Part shown: positions 22,868 through 35,892 of the stretch, in pieces
Numbering within the stretch: position 1 is the first letter of the stretch
Layout of the letters: each line of letters begins with the position of its first letter
Origin: Jacaranda mimosifolia
Taxonomy: Eukaryota > Streptophyta > Magnoliopsida > Lamiales > Bignoniaceae
NCBI GenBank assembly: GCA_018894105.1
Contig: CM032124.1
Coordinates: 4,449,501-4,513,500 of the forward strand
Length of the DNA stretch: 64,000 bases
Direction: 5' to 3'
Notes under the pieces: model-generated
Databases searched by the model: none
Seen by the model: the letters and a program-made list of their open reading frames with translations, nothing else
Told to the model about the DNA's origin: nothing
Program-made: the position numbers and the translations under genes

Positions 22868-23145
22868 CCTTAACAACATTTTGAGGGGCATGAGGCACAC
22901 AGACAGACGGACATTTGTGGGGAAAAGTTGGGGGGGGGGGGGGGGGCGAGGAGAGAGAGAATTCTCACTCTCTAAAACAGGGTAACACCTCAATATTCAA
23001 ACACGCCCCACATTCAAAACAGATCCTCACTTTGTTTTTTGTTCCATAGACAGAGAAACGGGATTTTTTTTACACAGGCAATCGCAGTCACAACTAACAT
23101 TGAGATTCTCTGTAATTTACACGCCCACGCTCACACAACTCAGAG
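22868..23145 (+). promoter_or_regulatory. Upstream region of NLR-1, reduced to 278 bp
   Basis: Only this stretch separates the MULE target duplication from the NLR-1 ATG. It holds a run of about 17 G residues (22929-22946), a GA-rich stretch just after it and a CA-rich leader. I see no convincing TATA box. Any farther promoter elements would lie on the other side of the 9.4-kb MULE. Confidence 0.4.
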
Positions 23146-23631
23146 ATGGAGGATGCTGCTGTAGAATTCCTTCTGGAAAACCTAAAAGAGCTACAGCTCC
23201 ATAAGGCCCATCTGATCTCTGACGTCGAAAATCAGATCCAAGTGCTTGAGAGCAATCTATGTTTGTTCAGACGACTCCTCAAGGACTCAATAGAAATCCG
23301 GGACAACAATGAGACCCTCAAAGAAGTGGTTGGGCAGATCGTACGAGTCGTTTACAAAGCAGAAGATGCGGTCGAAGAGTTCGTGAGCCATGCAGCCGAC
23401 AAAGGGCTCGAGAAATACTTCAAAAGGGCTGTGGATGCTCCGGGAAAGCTTCTCAGTACTGTCGTCCCAGAGGTTGAGTTAATAGGCTCAAAGATCAAAG
23501 AAATATATGATCAAAAAAAGATATGTTTTGGCGAATCTGATACACGAGCTGAACAGAAGGATCTTGAAGAAAACATTAAGGTAAACTAGTGTTACATCAG
23601 TTCTTCGGAATCTAGCCAGATCTGTCATTAG

Positions 23632-23830
23632 CCATGGCAGCCTTTTTTTTTTTTCCCCACGGCTATCGACAACCATTGCCGGCTTTCGCTGCCAATATGG
23701 GGATGGCAGCCAAATAATGCTGCCAGACGGCTTGGGCGCCAGTCAAAAAACGGCCAAAAAGAGCTCCTCGCCGGCAGCCTATGCGGCAGCCGTTTTTGGC
23801 TGCCGGCAGGCTATGGCTGCCGTGGGCGTG
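23632..23830. mobile_element. GC-rich inverted-repeat insertion in NLR-1 intron 1
   Basis: About 200 bp of GC-rich sequence in an AT-rich intron. It is made of GGCAGCC/GGCTGCC motifs and starts 'gccatggcagcc' and ends near 'ggctatggctgccgtgg', which is largely the inverse. A strong internal hairpin (GCGGCAGCC with GGCTGCCGGC) lies near 23782-23806. It looks like a small non-autonomous DNA element. I cannot assign the family, and a target duplication is not clear. Confidence 0.5.
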
Positions 23831-23988
23831 GGGTTGGGGTAAGGCAAGGGTGTGGGGTAGGGTGAGATAGGTATATAATTGTATACATACACACTGATAT
23901 TATATATTTACATATGATAATATATAAATATATGTATGAATATATATTTTTTATAAGAATATAAATATGATTTAATCTGAATTATTAG

Positions 23989-24434
23989 ACTTTGTTTGGA
24001 TGTGAATTGGGTTTTTCTTCTAAAATTTTTTGGGAGAATGGATTTTGGGAAGTGAGGTTGGAGAATTTGATGGTTGTTTGTTTATATTTTGGAAGGTAGG
24101 TTAAAAATAAATTAGAAAAAAATTATTTATTTGTTTGTGTTTTGAGAAGGGACAATATGTTAAATTAATAATTTTTTTGTTGAATTTATGGAATGAAATG
24201 AGTATTTTGAAATCATTTATATATGTGTATCTATAAATTGTATGAGTATATATCTGTAATAATGAAACAATTGATTAGAATTTTGGAGAATGTGTTGGAA
24301 GTATGAATAGTAGGAATTTTTAGAGAATAAATTTTGTATTTTGATAATGGGGGTAGTGGATTTTATATTATTTGTTTGTTTAAATTTTAAGAGTTAAAAA
24401 ATATATTAGGAATTCATAAACAAACAAGTCCTTA
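23989..24434. mobile_element. MITE-like element in NLR-1 intron 1
   Basis: The left end 'gactttgtttggatgtgaatt' is roughly the inverse of the right end 'aattcataaacaaacaagtc'. The interior is AT-rich and noncoding with further inverse similarity. Ends of this GTTTGTTT type are common among plant hAT- or PIF-type MITEs. The target duplication is not clear. Confidence 0.45.
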
Positions 24435-27400
24435 ATTTTTTAAAAATATTCAATGATTGATAAATAAGAGTATAATAGTCTCTTACACATTAAAAATATT
24501 AAAAATTCGTTAAAAAAAAAAAAACAGTCAGATGAGCACAAGCATGCATGACATACACGGAGACACCAATGCCCCAAAGGATACTCACTGCATGACTTCC
24601 AAAAATGCAAGGGAGGATTTTTTTATTTTTATTTTTATTTATTTTATTTATATATATATATATATATTATTTTTTGAGAGAGGGTGATGTGCTTATTTTG
24701 TACATCGATCAGAGAGGTGTGAGAAGGTGTGTGTTTGTGAGATTTGTGTTGTAGTTTTTGAAAGAATTAGTTTATAATTTAAAGAAAAAATCATTTAAAT
24801 ACATGATATATATGGATTATTTGAATATAATCATAATTTTATTTGTGAAATTGAAGTTATTTAATCTGATTAATTGAGAAAACAAAGAATTTGAGTTGGT
24901 TTTGTTGGCTACAAGTTAACAAAAATCTTGTGTATAAATTACTTAAAGTTACAATTTAATAAAAATCATGTGAACAAATAAATAGTCAATTAAAATTAAC
25001 TATTTGCATATATTTCCTTGTTATATGTCAATTAGTCATGTATTTATATTTCTGGTTGTACTATAAATTTTCACTAAAAATAAAAATAATATTTTAATTG
25101 CCTATTTATTAAATTATACGACTTTAGACATTAATAATTTAAATGTATATGAAATTACATGCTAAATAATGCTTTTGTAATATAATATATATAGTTAATT
25201 ACTTATTTACATTTATTTTTTGTATTACCTTTGATTTAGTAAAATCTCTAACAAATATAATATATTATTTAAAACAAGTATTTTTATATGTCCCATTAGA
25301 TAGTCAATATGAATAGCTCATAGATCCTGGCCATGTGAAATATATGTAATGAAAATCGATCCATTAATTCCCATTTTATTGATATTTGTTCTGCAAGTTT
25401 TCTCCACATCTTTTATGGAAATTAAGCTGACGAAAAGTGTGACTTGGCCATAGAGTGAAGATGGAAAGTTCCTAGGTAAAGCTGTAAGAAATGAGACAAG
25501 TGTCACAACCAATCGCATGCTTCATCATTTTTATAGTTATATGAAGTCGCAGTTCCACCAAATAATTTAATAAGCAAGGACCGCCTTTAATTTTACATGT
25601 TATGTTTACTAATTGCAACGAATAAATTAAGGATGTAGATTTGATATTAACTTGTGTTAATGATTAATGTTGTTTATCATGATCAGGTTCCCAGTGTAAG
25701 GGAAGACTACATTGTAGGTTTGGAGGCTGATGCTGAACAATTAATATATATTCTGACTAAAGAAACTAAGCAACTTGATGTCATCCCCATCATTGGTATG
25801 GGTGGCATTGGCAAAACAACACTGGCACGAAAGATTTTCATGATGCCAGAATCAAATCTGAATTCCCTGTTCGTCTATGGGTTGACGTCTCTTCAAATTT
25901 CAGGAAAAAGGATGTTTATCTGACCATGCTATGGGACTTGAGTTGGATGACGGAGGACATGTATAACAAGACTGATGGAGAGATAGCACAAACACTTTGT
26001 GCACGTCTACAGAGAGATAGATTCTTGATTGTATTGGATGATCTGTGGGATACACAAGTTTGGGATGATCTCCAAGATATCTTTCCAAAGAAAAATAATG
26101 GAATGAGTAAAATATTGATAACCAGCCGTAGGCATGACGCGGCTGCGTACGCATGCCGTAGTGGAGCATCCCACATGTTGGCTATCCAAAATGTGGAGAA
26201 TAGTTGGACCTTGTTAAGCTTAACAGTATTTGGTAAGCACAAGTGCCCTGAACTAGAGTTGGAGCATCTCGGAAGAGAGATTGTTCATCTATGTCTGGGT
26301 GTGCCGCTTACAATAAAGTTAATTGGCGGAATTCTAGCAAAACAAGCTTCAGCAAATGAAATGCGTGAGAGATGGGCTAGAGTTGCTGAATCCCTGCGAA
26401 TCATCAATGCTTCCAGAACAATCGTGATGGGAGGTGTTGTTCAATTTTGTTACAACATGTTACCGTATTACTTGTGACCATGCTTTCTGTATTTGGGAAT
26501 GTTTCCCGAAGACTTTGACATCCCAGTTCAAAGATTGATCCTCCTGTGGGTGGCAGAAGGTTTTATACAACAAAAATCTACTGGGAAAAGCTTGGAAGAA
26601 ACTGGAGAGGAGTATTTAAGGGATCTTATTGACAGAAATCTGGTAATGATTAACAAAGTTAGTTGCACTGGTAGAATTAAAACTCGCCGCGTGCACGACT
26701 TGATACGTGACTTCTGCATAAGTGAAGCTCAAAAGTACCTTTTCCATGAAATACAAGGATCATTGATTTCTTCGAGTAATTCTTGTGATGATCAATATTT
26801 ACATAAGCACTGCCACATTTCAATTCATTCTCAAGTTGTGAGTTTCCTCTCATCACAACCTTATGGTCCACATGTTCGTACTTTTTTGCATTTCTTGAGA
26901 GAAGAAACCATATTGCTGCCGGAAAACGTTGCATCCATCCCCGATGCCTTCAAACTACTCAGGGTTTTAGATGTGAATCCCATCAGATTCACAAGATTTC
27001 CATTCTACCTAACCCAATTAGTTCATTTGAGGTACATGTGCCTTTCTAGTGATTTCAAGGTTCTTCCTGAAGCCATCTCCAAGATGTGGAACATACAAAC
27101 TCTTATAGTTGACACAACTTCACGTATCCTGGAAATCAAAGTAGATATATGGAAGATGATTCATTTGAGGCATTTGGAGACCAATGCATCTATTATTTTG
27201 AGAAAGATTACTAGTACCAGTACTAGGGCAGAAGGTGATCAGAATAATCAAGGTGAAAAGATCCAAATACTTGCCAATATATCACCTGAAAGTTGCACGC
27301 AGGTGTTTGAAAGGGCCAGTAACCTCTAGGAACTGGGCATCAGGGGGCAGTTGGCCATGTTAATAACAGGGGACGAGGATGACGACAAGGGTGGATCTTC

Positions 27401-27929
27401 TAGTACTCCATTTGATGGTTTAAGAAAGTTAGGCAATCTTGAAAAATTGAAACTAATGAATGATGTGGATGCTAGCAAGTTGTCTAGCCTTCCTCCACCC
27501 TACAAATTTCCACCAAAACTAAGGAGCTTGACGCTATCGTATACTTTTCTTGATTGGAAACATATGTCTATCCTTGGAATGTTGGAGAACCTTAAAGTAT
27601 TCAAGTTGAAAAACAACGCATTCGTGGGTGAGTGTTGGGAAACAACTGACAATGGTTTTCCTCAACTTGAAGTGTTGCAAGTTGAATACACGAACTTAGT
27701 TGTCTGGAAAGCTTCAAGCAGTACTCATTTTCCTAAACTTCAGTACATTGCACTCAGGAACTGTGAGCAACTCGAAGCACTTCCTTTCAGCCTCACAGAT
27801 GTATCAACCCTCAAGGAAATACACTTGTATCGGACTACCAAATCAGCTGCTGCTTCTGCCAAGAAAATTCAAGGGCTCACAGAAGGAAGAGAAATTGAGC
27901 TCTCTGTTTTTCCTCTTGAATATGAATGA

Positions 27930-29971
27930 TGATATATCCCCTAATTCATCTGGCTTAAATGTGTAACCATCAAAGGTACGTAAACTTTAATTTTAGTTCA
28001 TTATGCATTTAGAATTTATCTACCGTTAAATTGTCCCTCTGCCAACAAAATGACAATGGATCCAGCTTGGATGGACAGAGAGAAGGACTTTGTCAAATAT
28101 AATTAGTAGATAAATGTTAATTAAATGATGAGTCTATATAATTCTTAATTCTTAATTCTTAATTTTTAATTTTTAAACCATCAAGTTGAGAATCCGATAG
28201 CTACGTTAGCCATTGAAATACAAGTAAATTTTTGTATATGTTCAATATTTTTGAGACCAGATCTGTTCCACATCACTTTTCTTGCCAGACTTGCAGGAAA
28301 CAATTGCAAAACTTTGACCAGCCATAGCAAAGATGACCCCGCAAGTTGATAGCAAGGGAATTGCCTTATAGTGAATCAATTGAGACGTTTTCTTCTAAGT
28401 TGGAAGGTTCAGACAATAACACAGACTGCTGTCTGAATTTGGTTGTTTCTTAATTTCTTAATGTTTCTTGGCATTGAGACTGTAGAATTTGATTTGATGT
28501 TTTCTTGATATGTTGCATTCTCCAAAACACTTATCGTTTTGACTGTTTTCTAATTATTATTATGGTTTTTATGGAATTCTCATGCATCTTTCAATTTGGT
28601 ACCATGTCCTGGCTGCATGTCTATTGTATTGCTTGAATTTCAAGAGTAGGATAGGTAAACTGAAGTTACATTTTTTCACATCATCTCTCAGTCTTGGCTG
28701 CATATATACTAAGCAATTGCGTTAATACATTGAATTTGTTGTCTCTAGCACCTTATTTTGACAAAAGTTTAGCGGTTACCATAATAAAAACTATAAAATA
28801 AGAAAATATATAAATGAAAATTTATTGAATTTGATCAAATCCTCTAATTCTTCTCTTTAGAAATATGGGCTTTAGACGTTGAAACTTTCAATGAAATTCA
28901 TATTTTGATCCCTTCATATTTGATGTGTTTTTCAATAATGTTAGTTGGAAAGTTTTGCACACCAATCTCAAATCAAACATTTAAATTGATGAGTTCCAGG
29001 ATGGACATACAACTTGATGTATATTTTGAATACTATAGATCTTCTTGAGTTTTATTGAGATAATTATAGGAACCTCTTCTAATATTTATTTTGCTCGGAT
29101 ATAGAATGTATCATGTGTCTTTGCCTTCTTTGAAATCATGCCAATTTATACTAATAAACCAATTTGATGAAATAGCTCAATTTGAATGCAAGAACTTTAG
29201 CTTGGATTATTAGATGAAATAGCTCAATTTCAATGCATTTATTTTTTAATCACAAGATGCGATTTGAATTATCCACTACCATTCACTTATAATTTGAATT
29301 CTTAAAACATCTCGGCTTGAAATTTGGATTCATTCGATTAACCAATACAAAATTATATACTCGTACAAACTTATTAACTTTTTATTTTGAAAACTCCATT
29401 TAATTAAATTTCTAAAATATATAATATAAAATTAATATTTAATCTATTATTTTACACGTGCCGTCTTTGAGCACCAACTTATGTCTACACTTATTAAGCA
29501 AATCACGTCGTCTCATGAGAATGTAATGGTCCAATGATTTCTCCCACTATCATTCGTTTGAAAGCTCGAGTTTTGTGAATTGCAATAACTATCCCTCTTA
29601 TAAGAAATGGATAAATTGTAAAGATTTTACCGAATTATATAATATGTAAAAGATAATTATCATGATCGTGAAGTCATTTTTTTATTTATAAAATATATTA
29701 AATATATAAAAAATTAATTTTTTTTGTTTTGATATAACTTAAACTATCAACTACTTTATTTAGACCATAAATTTTAAATTATTCTTGAAATAACGAGTTA
29801 AATTAAAAAAAATATCAACCTTTTTTGACCTCAATATTTTTGCTTAATCGAATTATTCAACTTTCAACTAAACTTATTAGATTTTCTTAATATGTTTACT
29901 TTGTTTATTATTTTTCATCACTCATGCCAAGAGGTAATCAATTATTTTTAGTCAGTAAAATTCTTAAAATA
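27930..29971. other. Intergenic spacer downstream of NLR-1
   Basis: About 2 kb, containing the presumed 3' untranslated region of NLR-1. A short ATTCTTA tandem repeat lies at about 28140-28176. The rest is AT-rich sequence with no gene or recognisable repeat on either strand. Confidence 0.5.
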
Positions 29972-30519
29972 TGTGAGTGATTATATGCTTAAGAAGGGGT
30001 AAATTAGGTCTAAGTGATTTTAATGCAGCGGAAGTTTATCACTTAAAATACTTTTAAGTCTTTTAAAATATTTTAAATTTTTTACAGAAAAACAATTTTA
30101 GTTACTGATTGAAATTAAATGCCAGTTCAACTATCAGTCAGACCAGTGAAAGATAAAGCAATAAAATAGTAGTAAATGGACATTGGTATTTATAGATGTT
30201 CAGCAAGCATATTCCTCTACCTAAGTTTTCACTTAGAATTTTGAACTTGCCAAATCAATTAGTATGTGAGAATGATTTTGCAAGTAATCACAATAATTTG
30301 ATAGTAAGAAAAGTAAAAGGATTAGAAACACCCTAGCAGGGTGAAAAACCAACTCTTCGCAAAGAGCAAAACTGGAATCCCAGACAAAATAAGACAGATT
30401 CTAGAGTACTATGAAACCAGCTGCTTTGTGAACAAGCCCAAGGGAACTTTTGCTAAATTCACTTGCACAAGATTTGTGCACTGATTTCATAGCTCATATT
30501 CTCAATCTACTTCTTCGAA

Positions 30520-31764
30520 GAATTATTCTCTTTAGTGAGCTAATAATTCATTTCCTTTTTCCATTCAACATCAAGGGTCTCTCTATTTTTAGCAATTTGT
30601 ATTTTAAACTTCTCTTTATGCTTCCTATCCAGTTTTTCCTACAGATAGTCCACTTTATCTTGCAAAGCTTTATTTTAGCAATAAGCATTTTCGCACGTAT
30701 TTCATAAAGCTTATGCAGTCTTTGTGCATCCTCATCAATGCCAATTTATCACTGGAATCATAATCGAAACATGAAGAGATACTACGCGAAGCATTTCTTT
30801 TCATTGTCAAATTGTTCACCATAGGATTCGTCCCATGTAGTTGTCATTGCCTTAGCTTTGGCTTGTTTTGCATTTTTTCTCAATCGGGGACAATATGATT
30901 TTCTGTGTCCGATTTCATTACATTTGTAGCAGCAAGGTGGTTCAGTATTTTGTGTTTCTGGATTGGTTCATTTTGATTTTGATATGTTGTTCTAGAATTT
31001 CTTTTTGAGGTTCATTCAGTTGCTTTATTCTCTAGGAAATAAGAAAGATTTCATCTTCAATCTGGTCCTCATTAAGATCTTCTTGAAGTTCTGTGTCGGA
31101 ATCATGACCCGTATTAGAAGCAATATCCTTTTTGACTTTTTTTTATGAACCTTCATCTTTATTTAGCAACGTCATCTCATGGGTTGTGAGAGATCCAATC
31201 AGTTCACCCGTGGTCATCCTGCTAAGATCATGAGCTTCCTAAATAGTAGTAACTTTTGGCATCCATTCCTTAGGAAACAATTTAAGAATCTTTCGAACTT
31301 GCTCATCTTCGTTTATAGTTCTACTAAATGCGAACATATGGTTTATAATTTCCATGAAATGCGCATACATCTGACTTATGGTCTCATTAGGTTTCATTTG
31401 GAACATTTCATACTTGTGAATAAGAAGACCAATTCTCTCTTGTCGAACTTGACTGGTGCCTTCGAGGGTCACTTGCAACATTTTCCACATTTGCTTTGCT
31501 GTGGTGCATGTACTAACTCGGTTGTACTCTTCATTGTAAGAGCACACGATAGAAGTTTTTTCCCTCCTTTGGAGCCATCTGTCCGTCAATCAATTTCATT
31601 GAAACCGTCGGCCCTTCACTGACCACGTCCCATAAATCAAAATCTAGGGCAATTATATATTCTTGCATCCAATTTTTCCACGTAGTGTAATTGGAACCAT
31701 CAAACTATGGAAGCCGATTGTGGGATTGCCCTTCTGCAACGACATCAAGAGTGTTAGTGGCCAT
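30520..31764 (-). pseudogene. Copia gag remnant
   Basis: The minus-strand ATG at 31764-31762 gives MATNTLDVVAEGQ, then a stop (RLP-stop-FDGSNYTTW), then the UBN2/Gag body with QMWKMLQVTLEGTSQVRQ and KYEMFQMKPNETISQMY (31589-31239). A zinc knuckle CYKCNEIGHRKSYC (CX2CX4HX4C) follows near 30940, and a coiled-coil-like stretch near 30700-30530. Gag forms the virus-like particle. The stops and the absence of pol make it non-functional. It is similar to the gag of the element at 52929-58915 but is a different copy. Confidence 0.75.
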
Positions 31765-31809
31765 AGAATCTTTTACTCTGATAGTTATACGACAATATAG
31801 AGAACCAAT

Positions 31810-31821
31810 GCTCTGATGCCA
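31810..31821 (-). other. Primer binding site (tRNA-Met type)
   Basis: The minus strand reads TGGCATCAGAGC two bases after the LTR end. This fits the 3' end of plant initiator methionine tRNA with one mismatch. It sets the element's orientation. Confidence 0.7.
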
Positions 31822-32792
31822 ATTGTGAGCGATTATATGCCTAAGATAGGGTTGAGTTAGGCCTAAGGGATTTTAATGTATTGGAAGTTTATCACTCAAA
31901 ACACTTTTAGGCCTTTCAAAATAATTTAAGTCTTTTGCAGAAAAATAGTTTTTGTTATTGACTGGAATTTGTAAATACCAGTTCAACTACCAGTCAGACC
32001 AGTGAAAGATAAAGCAATAAAACAATAGTAAATGACACTGGTATTTATAGAGGCTCGACAGGCCTACTCCTCTACCTAGGTTTTCACTTAGGATTTTGAG
32101 CCTGTCAAATCAATTAATATGTGAGAATGTTTTTACAAGTCATCACAATAATTTGACAGTAAGAAAAGTAAAAGGATTAGAAACACCTTAATAGAGTGAA
32201 AAACCAGCTTTCTTCGCAAAGAGCTAAATTGGAATCCTATATGGGATAAGGCAGATTCTAGAGTACTATGAAACCAACTGCTTTGTGAATAGACATGAGA
32301 GAACTTTTGCTAGATTCACTTGCACAACCTTTGTGGACTGATGTACCAGTTGTTACCACTCTGTACGGCAAGCTCTAGACTCTCCTTCCAGATGGGAACT
32401 TAGAACATTGCAGAAGATTCCAGACAATACCGCGCTATTGGTTTCTCTATCTAGAGGTCCTTAGAGCAACCAAGCACTGATTTGTTCTCTTCACGGGGTC
32501 CCTCAAGAGCAGGTACGACTCCCATCCCTCTTCACTACTAGGTCCTTTGAGACACAAATCGCCATGTCCTCGTTTCCCCAAGGTTCGTCGAAGGCAAGCT
32601 TCTCTTGACCTTTTTCACCACAAGGTCCCTCGAAAACACATGTAGAGCAAGGAATCAACAACACTTAAGCACAAAACATGTATGAGAGTAACACACAACT
32701 CCTCAAGACACTTAACAAAAATCTTTTCCCGACTTAGTGATTCACTCCTTACAATGTTGCATAATTTCACTTTTATATGCTTATGTCCAACA

Positions 32793-34372
32793 GCTATAAG
32801 TAGCTAATAAGATAATTGTTTGTTGAAATTAAATAAGGAAACACGATATTTTAGTCAACATGCATTAGTTCCTTAAATTGCGGATGTATCAATGATTTTA
32901 GCATGATATGATTTCTTTCCTAAGTTATAGAGATATGAATCAAGCTAGAATCTTAATGAGATCTTTTAATTATGGAAAGTAAATTCCAGCACATAAATAG
33001 ATTTCAGTAGATGACGCGTAAATAGTAAAACAGACTCCAGCAGATAATATGGAAAGATATTCATGTTTTTAGCACATAATGCTAAGAATGTAATTATGTC
33101 ATAATCAAAACAATGTAAATCATCAAGGGTTAACAAAATATAAATTAGTAAAATATGGAATATAAACATGTGGTATAACAAAGTATTTTATTGAGCAATT
33201 AATGAATTTTAAATTTTAGTTATATATAAGTGAGTTTTTATAAATAATTTATATAAATACTTTATTTATTTTTTGATAGAGAAATGGAATATTTTATAAA
33301 AATATTATAAATATAAGTAAATATTCAATTAATTGAAATATAAATACCAAGTATAATTAAGTAAAACTCATACACAAATGTATAATTAAGTAATTGAAAT
33401 ATTAAATATTTTTTATTAAATCTAAGTAAATTCTATATAAAAAGTATAATTTTTTCTTCATTCATTTAATTTGATATAACGATTGATTTAATTTCAACTG
33501 CTTAATAAAATGATATATTTTAGAAAGTCACTCTTCTAGATACATTGTTTGAATATAAACCAAATACAAGTTATGTTCTTTTTTTTCATCTAGCTAAATT
33601 GAAAAAATTAAAGTAAAAAATAATAAAATACAAATTCAATAATCCAACACATTTTGAATTTCCATTATCTGATGAAATAAAATATTAAATTTATCATTAT
33701 GGATATTTTCAACTTTATGGTAAAATAAAACTATTATTATGGGTATATGAAATGATCCCATGAGATAAAAATTAATCTATAATTTTGGATAAATGCAACA
33801 TGAGATTCTAGTTATAACAGATAAGTTAATGGATTAAAGTAAAAATTCAAAATAATTTCAATTTAATTAAAAAATTAAAAATTCTAAAAATTCAAAATTG
33901 AATAAAAAATGCACAACTTTGGTCAACACAACTATGTTATATATAATAGTATAAATATAGATACAGATTTAGTATTGCAATTAATTGGTGAAAGTAAAAA
34001 TCTCTCTCGTATATATATATATATATCGAGTACACACCATAAATCAATGAAAAACAGGAAATGTATATATGTGTGTGTATATATATAACTTTTATTTTAC
34101 AAGATATTATGGCATTGAATTTTCTTGAGCTTTCATAAGAAAACAAATTAGAAATTTAATAATATTCAAGACTTACCAACCATTATAGCTTCAGTAAGGG
34201 AAAATGTAAACATATTGCCTTGGACAAAATCTGATAAGATGAAGAACTCAACTTTTCGGCAATGGCAATTAATGATATGTATTTCACTTCACAAAATAAA
34301 ATTCACTGTTTACAAATAATTTAAAAACATATTTTATTTTGCATTGTTTAAATTCTAATAGAATATTTGACC
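32793..34372. other. AT-rich intergenic spacer
   Basis: Low-complexity AT-rich sequence with short TA microsatellites (about 34008-34027 and 34064-34087). I see no gene, RNA or bounded transposon. Confidence 0.5.
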
Positions 34373-35563
34373 TAGGACTGGAAATGAGCCGAATTCAAGC
34401 TGAGTTTGACAAAAATTCAAAGCTTAAGCTTAGCTTGTCTGTAAAGTATGTGAGTCTAAGTTGAAGCTCAATGAGATCATTAGACATCGAGCCATGATCA
34501 AGCTCAAGCTTGATAGACATATGCCAACACTAAAATATAATGCATATTTTTATACTTTATTAGAATATAAAAGTGAATTTGTAAGCATATGATGAATTTT
34601 AAGTTGGATAATTAGATCTAAACTATATGCATTAATTAGTTTAATTAAATTATATATATTATACACATAAAGTGATAAATAATAATATAATTTTAGAATT
34701 AAAATATAAAATATTAATAATATTGATATTGCTACTATATATATCCAAATTGAGTTAATATTATTAAATATAAAAAAAGTAATCAATAACTTGTTAATTG
34801 TTATTAGAATTATTTTTTATAAAGTAATCATTTGTTTTATAATCATGCAATTTACTAAAGATTTATTAATGTTTATAAATTTTTAGTACATCATCATTTT
34901 GATTTTTGAAGTTTGAAAATTAATTAAAATATAAAAGTACACCTTCTAAAATAATAATAAATTATTATTTCATACTTGTAGTATTTGATTTGAAAAATAT
35001 GCATTAATCATATATATATATATATATATTATACAATCTCAGGATAAATAAGCATCATGACATGTGTGTAATGAGAATGAACTTGATACAGCGAGTTGCT
35101 AGTATAACTAGTTCACAAAGGAGTATTGCTATATTTTAAATGTATACGTATTTTTGTAAAGGTATTTGAATAAAAGAATTTTTATTTTTCATCAAAATTG
35201 TCGTACTATTATCTTTTACAACTTATATAAATTAGTATCTTATAAATTATTAATTATTAATTATTATTAGTAAATAATATATTTGTGAATAAATAAATTA
35301 TAATTTAAAAAATATGTCAATATGTGGGGTATATTTTTTAAGAATTATTTTTATCTATTATTTAATAATTGTATATTATATGCATATATATGAGTCGGCT
35401 CACGAGCCTTTGGGCCACTATATTAAATCTCAAGTTTGGCTTGATCTCAAATTCGAGCACGATAGGCTTGGCTCAAGTTGGAACAATATCAAATTCGAGC
35501 CTAGTTTTTCCATGTCAAGTCGAGTCAACTCTTGAGCCGAACTAGGCTCAACCTGCACCACTA
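34373..35563. mobile_element. Non-autonomous hAT-like element
   Basis: The left end 'taggactggaaatgagccga' mirrors the right end, whose inverse reads 'tagtggtgcaggttgagcc'. Subterminal regions are rich in 'gagcc' and 'aagctcaagc' motifs on both sides, a layout common in plant hAT elements. The flanks ATTTGACC and ATTTGTCA could be a diverged 8-bp target duplication. The interior is AT-rich and has no transposase. Confidence 0.5.
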
Positions 35564-35892
35564 ATTTGTCAATTATAAATTTGACAATATGAAAACGCTG
35601 AGAAATTTGCATATAGAACTTGAAGAATAACGACTAAAACTTTAAATTTTTTATAATCCTTTTCAAAAACTCCATACCAATTCCAATAATTGATAGAAGT
35701 TGAATCTCATCCTTTTCAAATCAATTTAAACCAAATTAATGACTTGTATCTTTATTGAGAGAAAGAGCCACCGCATAAATATCAGAGTGTTTATATACAC
35801 TTGCTTCGTAATCATCAAAAGCATATTAAGTAATTGAAATTCATCTTTTCTTAATTATAATAGAATACATTATAATAATCAAATTCATTGCG

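Larger units (their letters stand above)
23146..27929 (+). pseudogene. NLR-1: CC-NB-LRR resistance gene, pseudogenised
   Basis: Exon 1 (23146-23580) starts MEDAAVEFLLENL and encodes an Rx-like coiled-coil with an EDVID-type motif (AEDAVEEF). A phase-0 intron (23581-25686, GT...AG) is followed by exon 2 starting VPSVREDYIVGLE. Motifs in order are P-loop GMGGIGKTT, kinase-2 FLIVLDDLWD, RNBS-B KILITSRR, a GLPL variant CLGVPLTIKLIGG, RNBS-D CFLYLGMFPEDF, an MHD variant VHD, then leucine-rich repeats to 27929. Lesions are a frameshift near 25850 between KIFM and the region encoding ARIKSEFPVRLWV, TGA at 26475-26477 just before PCFLYLG, and TAG near 27330 (ASNL-stop-ELG). Everything after each lesion remains recognisable, so inactivation is fairly recent. 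NLR-2 is a paralogue with the same exon layout. Confidence 0.88.
29972..32792 (-). mobile_element. Internally deleted Ty1/copia retrotransposon
   Basis: Two direct repeats (29972-30486 and 31824-32340) share 'cagtcagaccagtgaaagat', 'gtatttatag' and 'ttagaaacacc'. Between them lies only a minus-strand gag remnant; protease, integrase and RT are absent. On the minus strand the right LTR ends CACA at 31824 and is followed after two bases by a primer site TGGCATCAGAGC (31810-31821), complementary to initiator tRNA-Met. The left LTR starts TGTGAG on the plus strand at 29972 but stops matching at 30486, where gag sequence begins, so a deletion joined gag directly to a truncated 3' LTR. The outer right boundary (about 32792, where the minus strand reads TGTTGGAC) is uncertain. 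Confidence 0.75.

Noticed and set aside
23990..24660. Possible unannotated exon between NLR-1 exons
   Set aside because: No NLR-like or other coding similarity; the phase-0 join of 23580 to 25687 gives the expected protein without it.
31179..31622. 147-residue plus-strand frame
   Set aside because: Antisense to the copia gag remnant, whose Gag motifs are on the minus strand.
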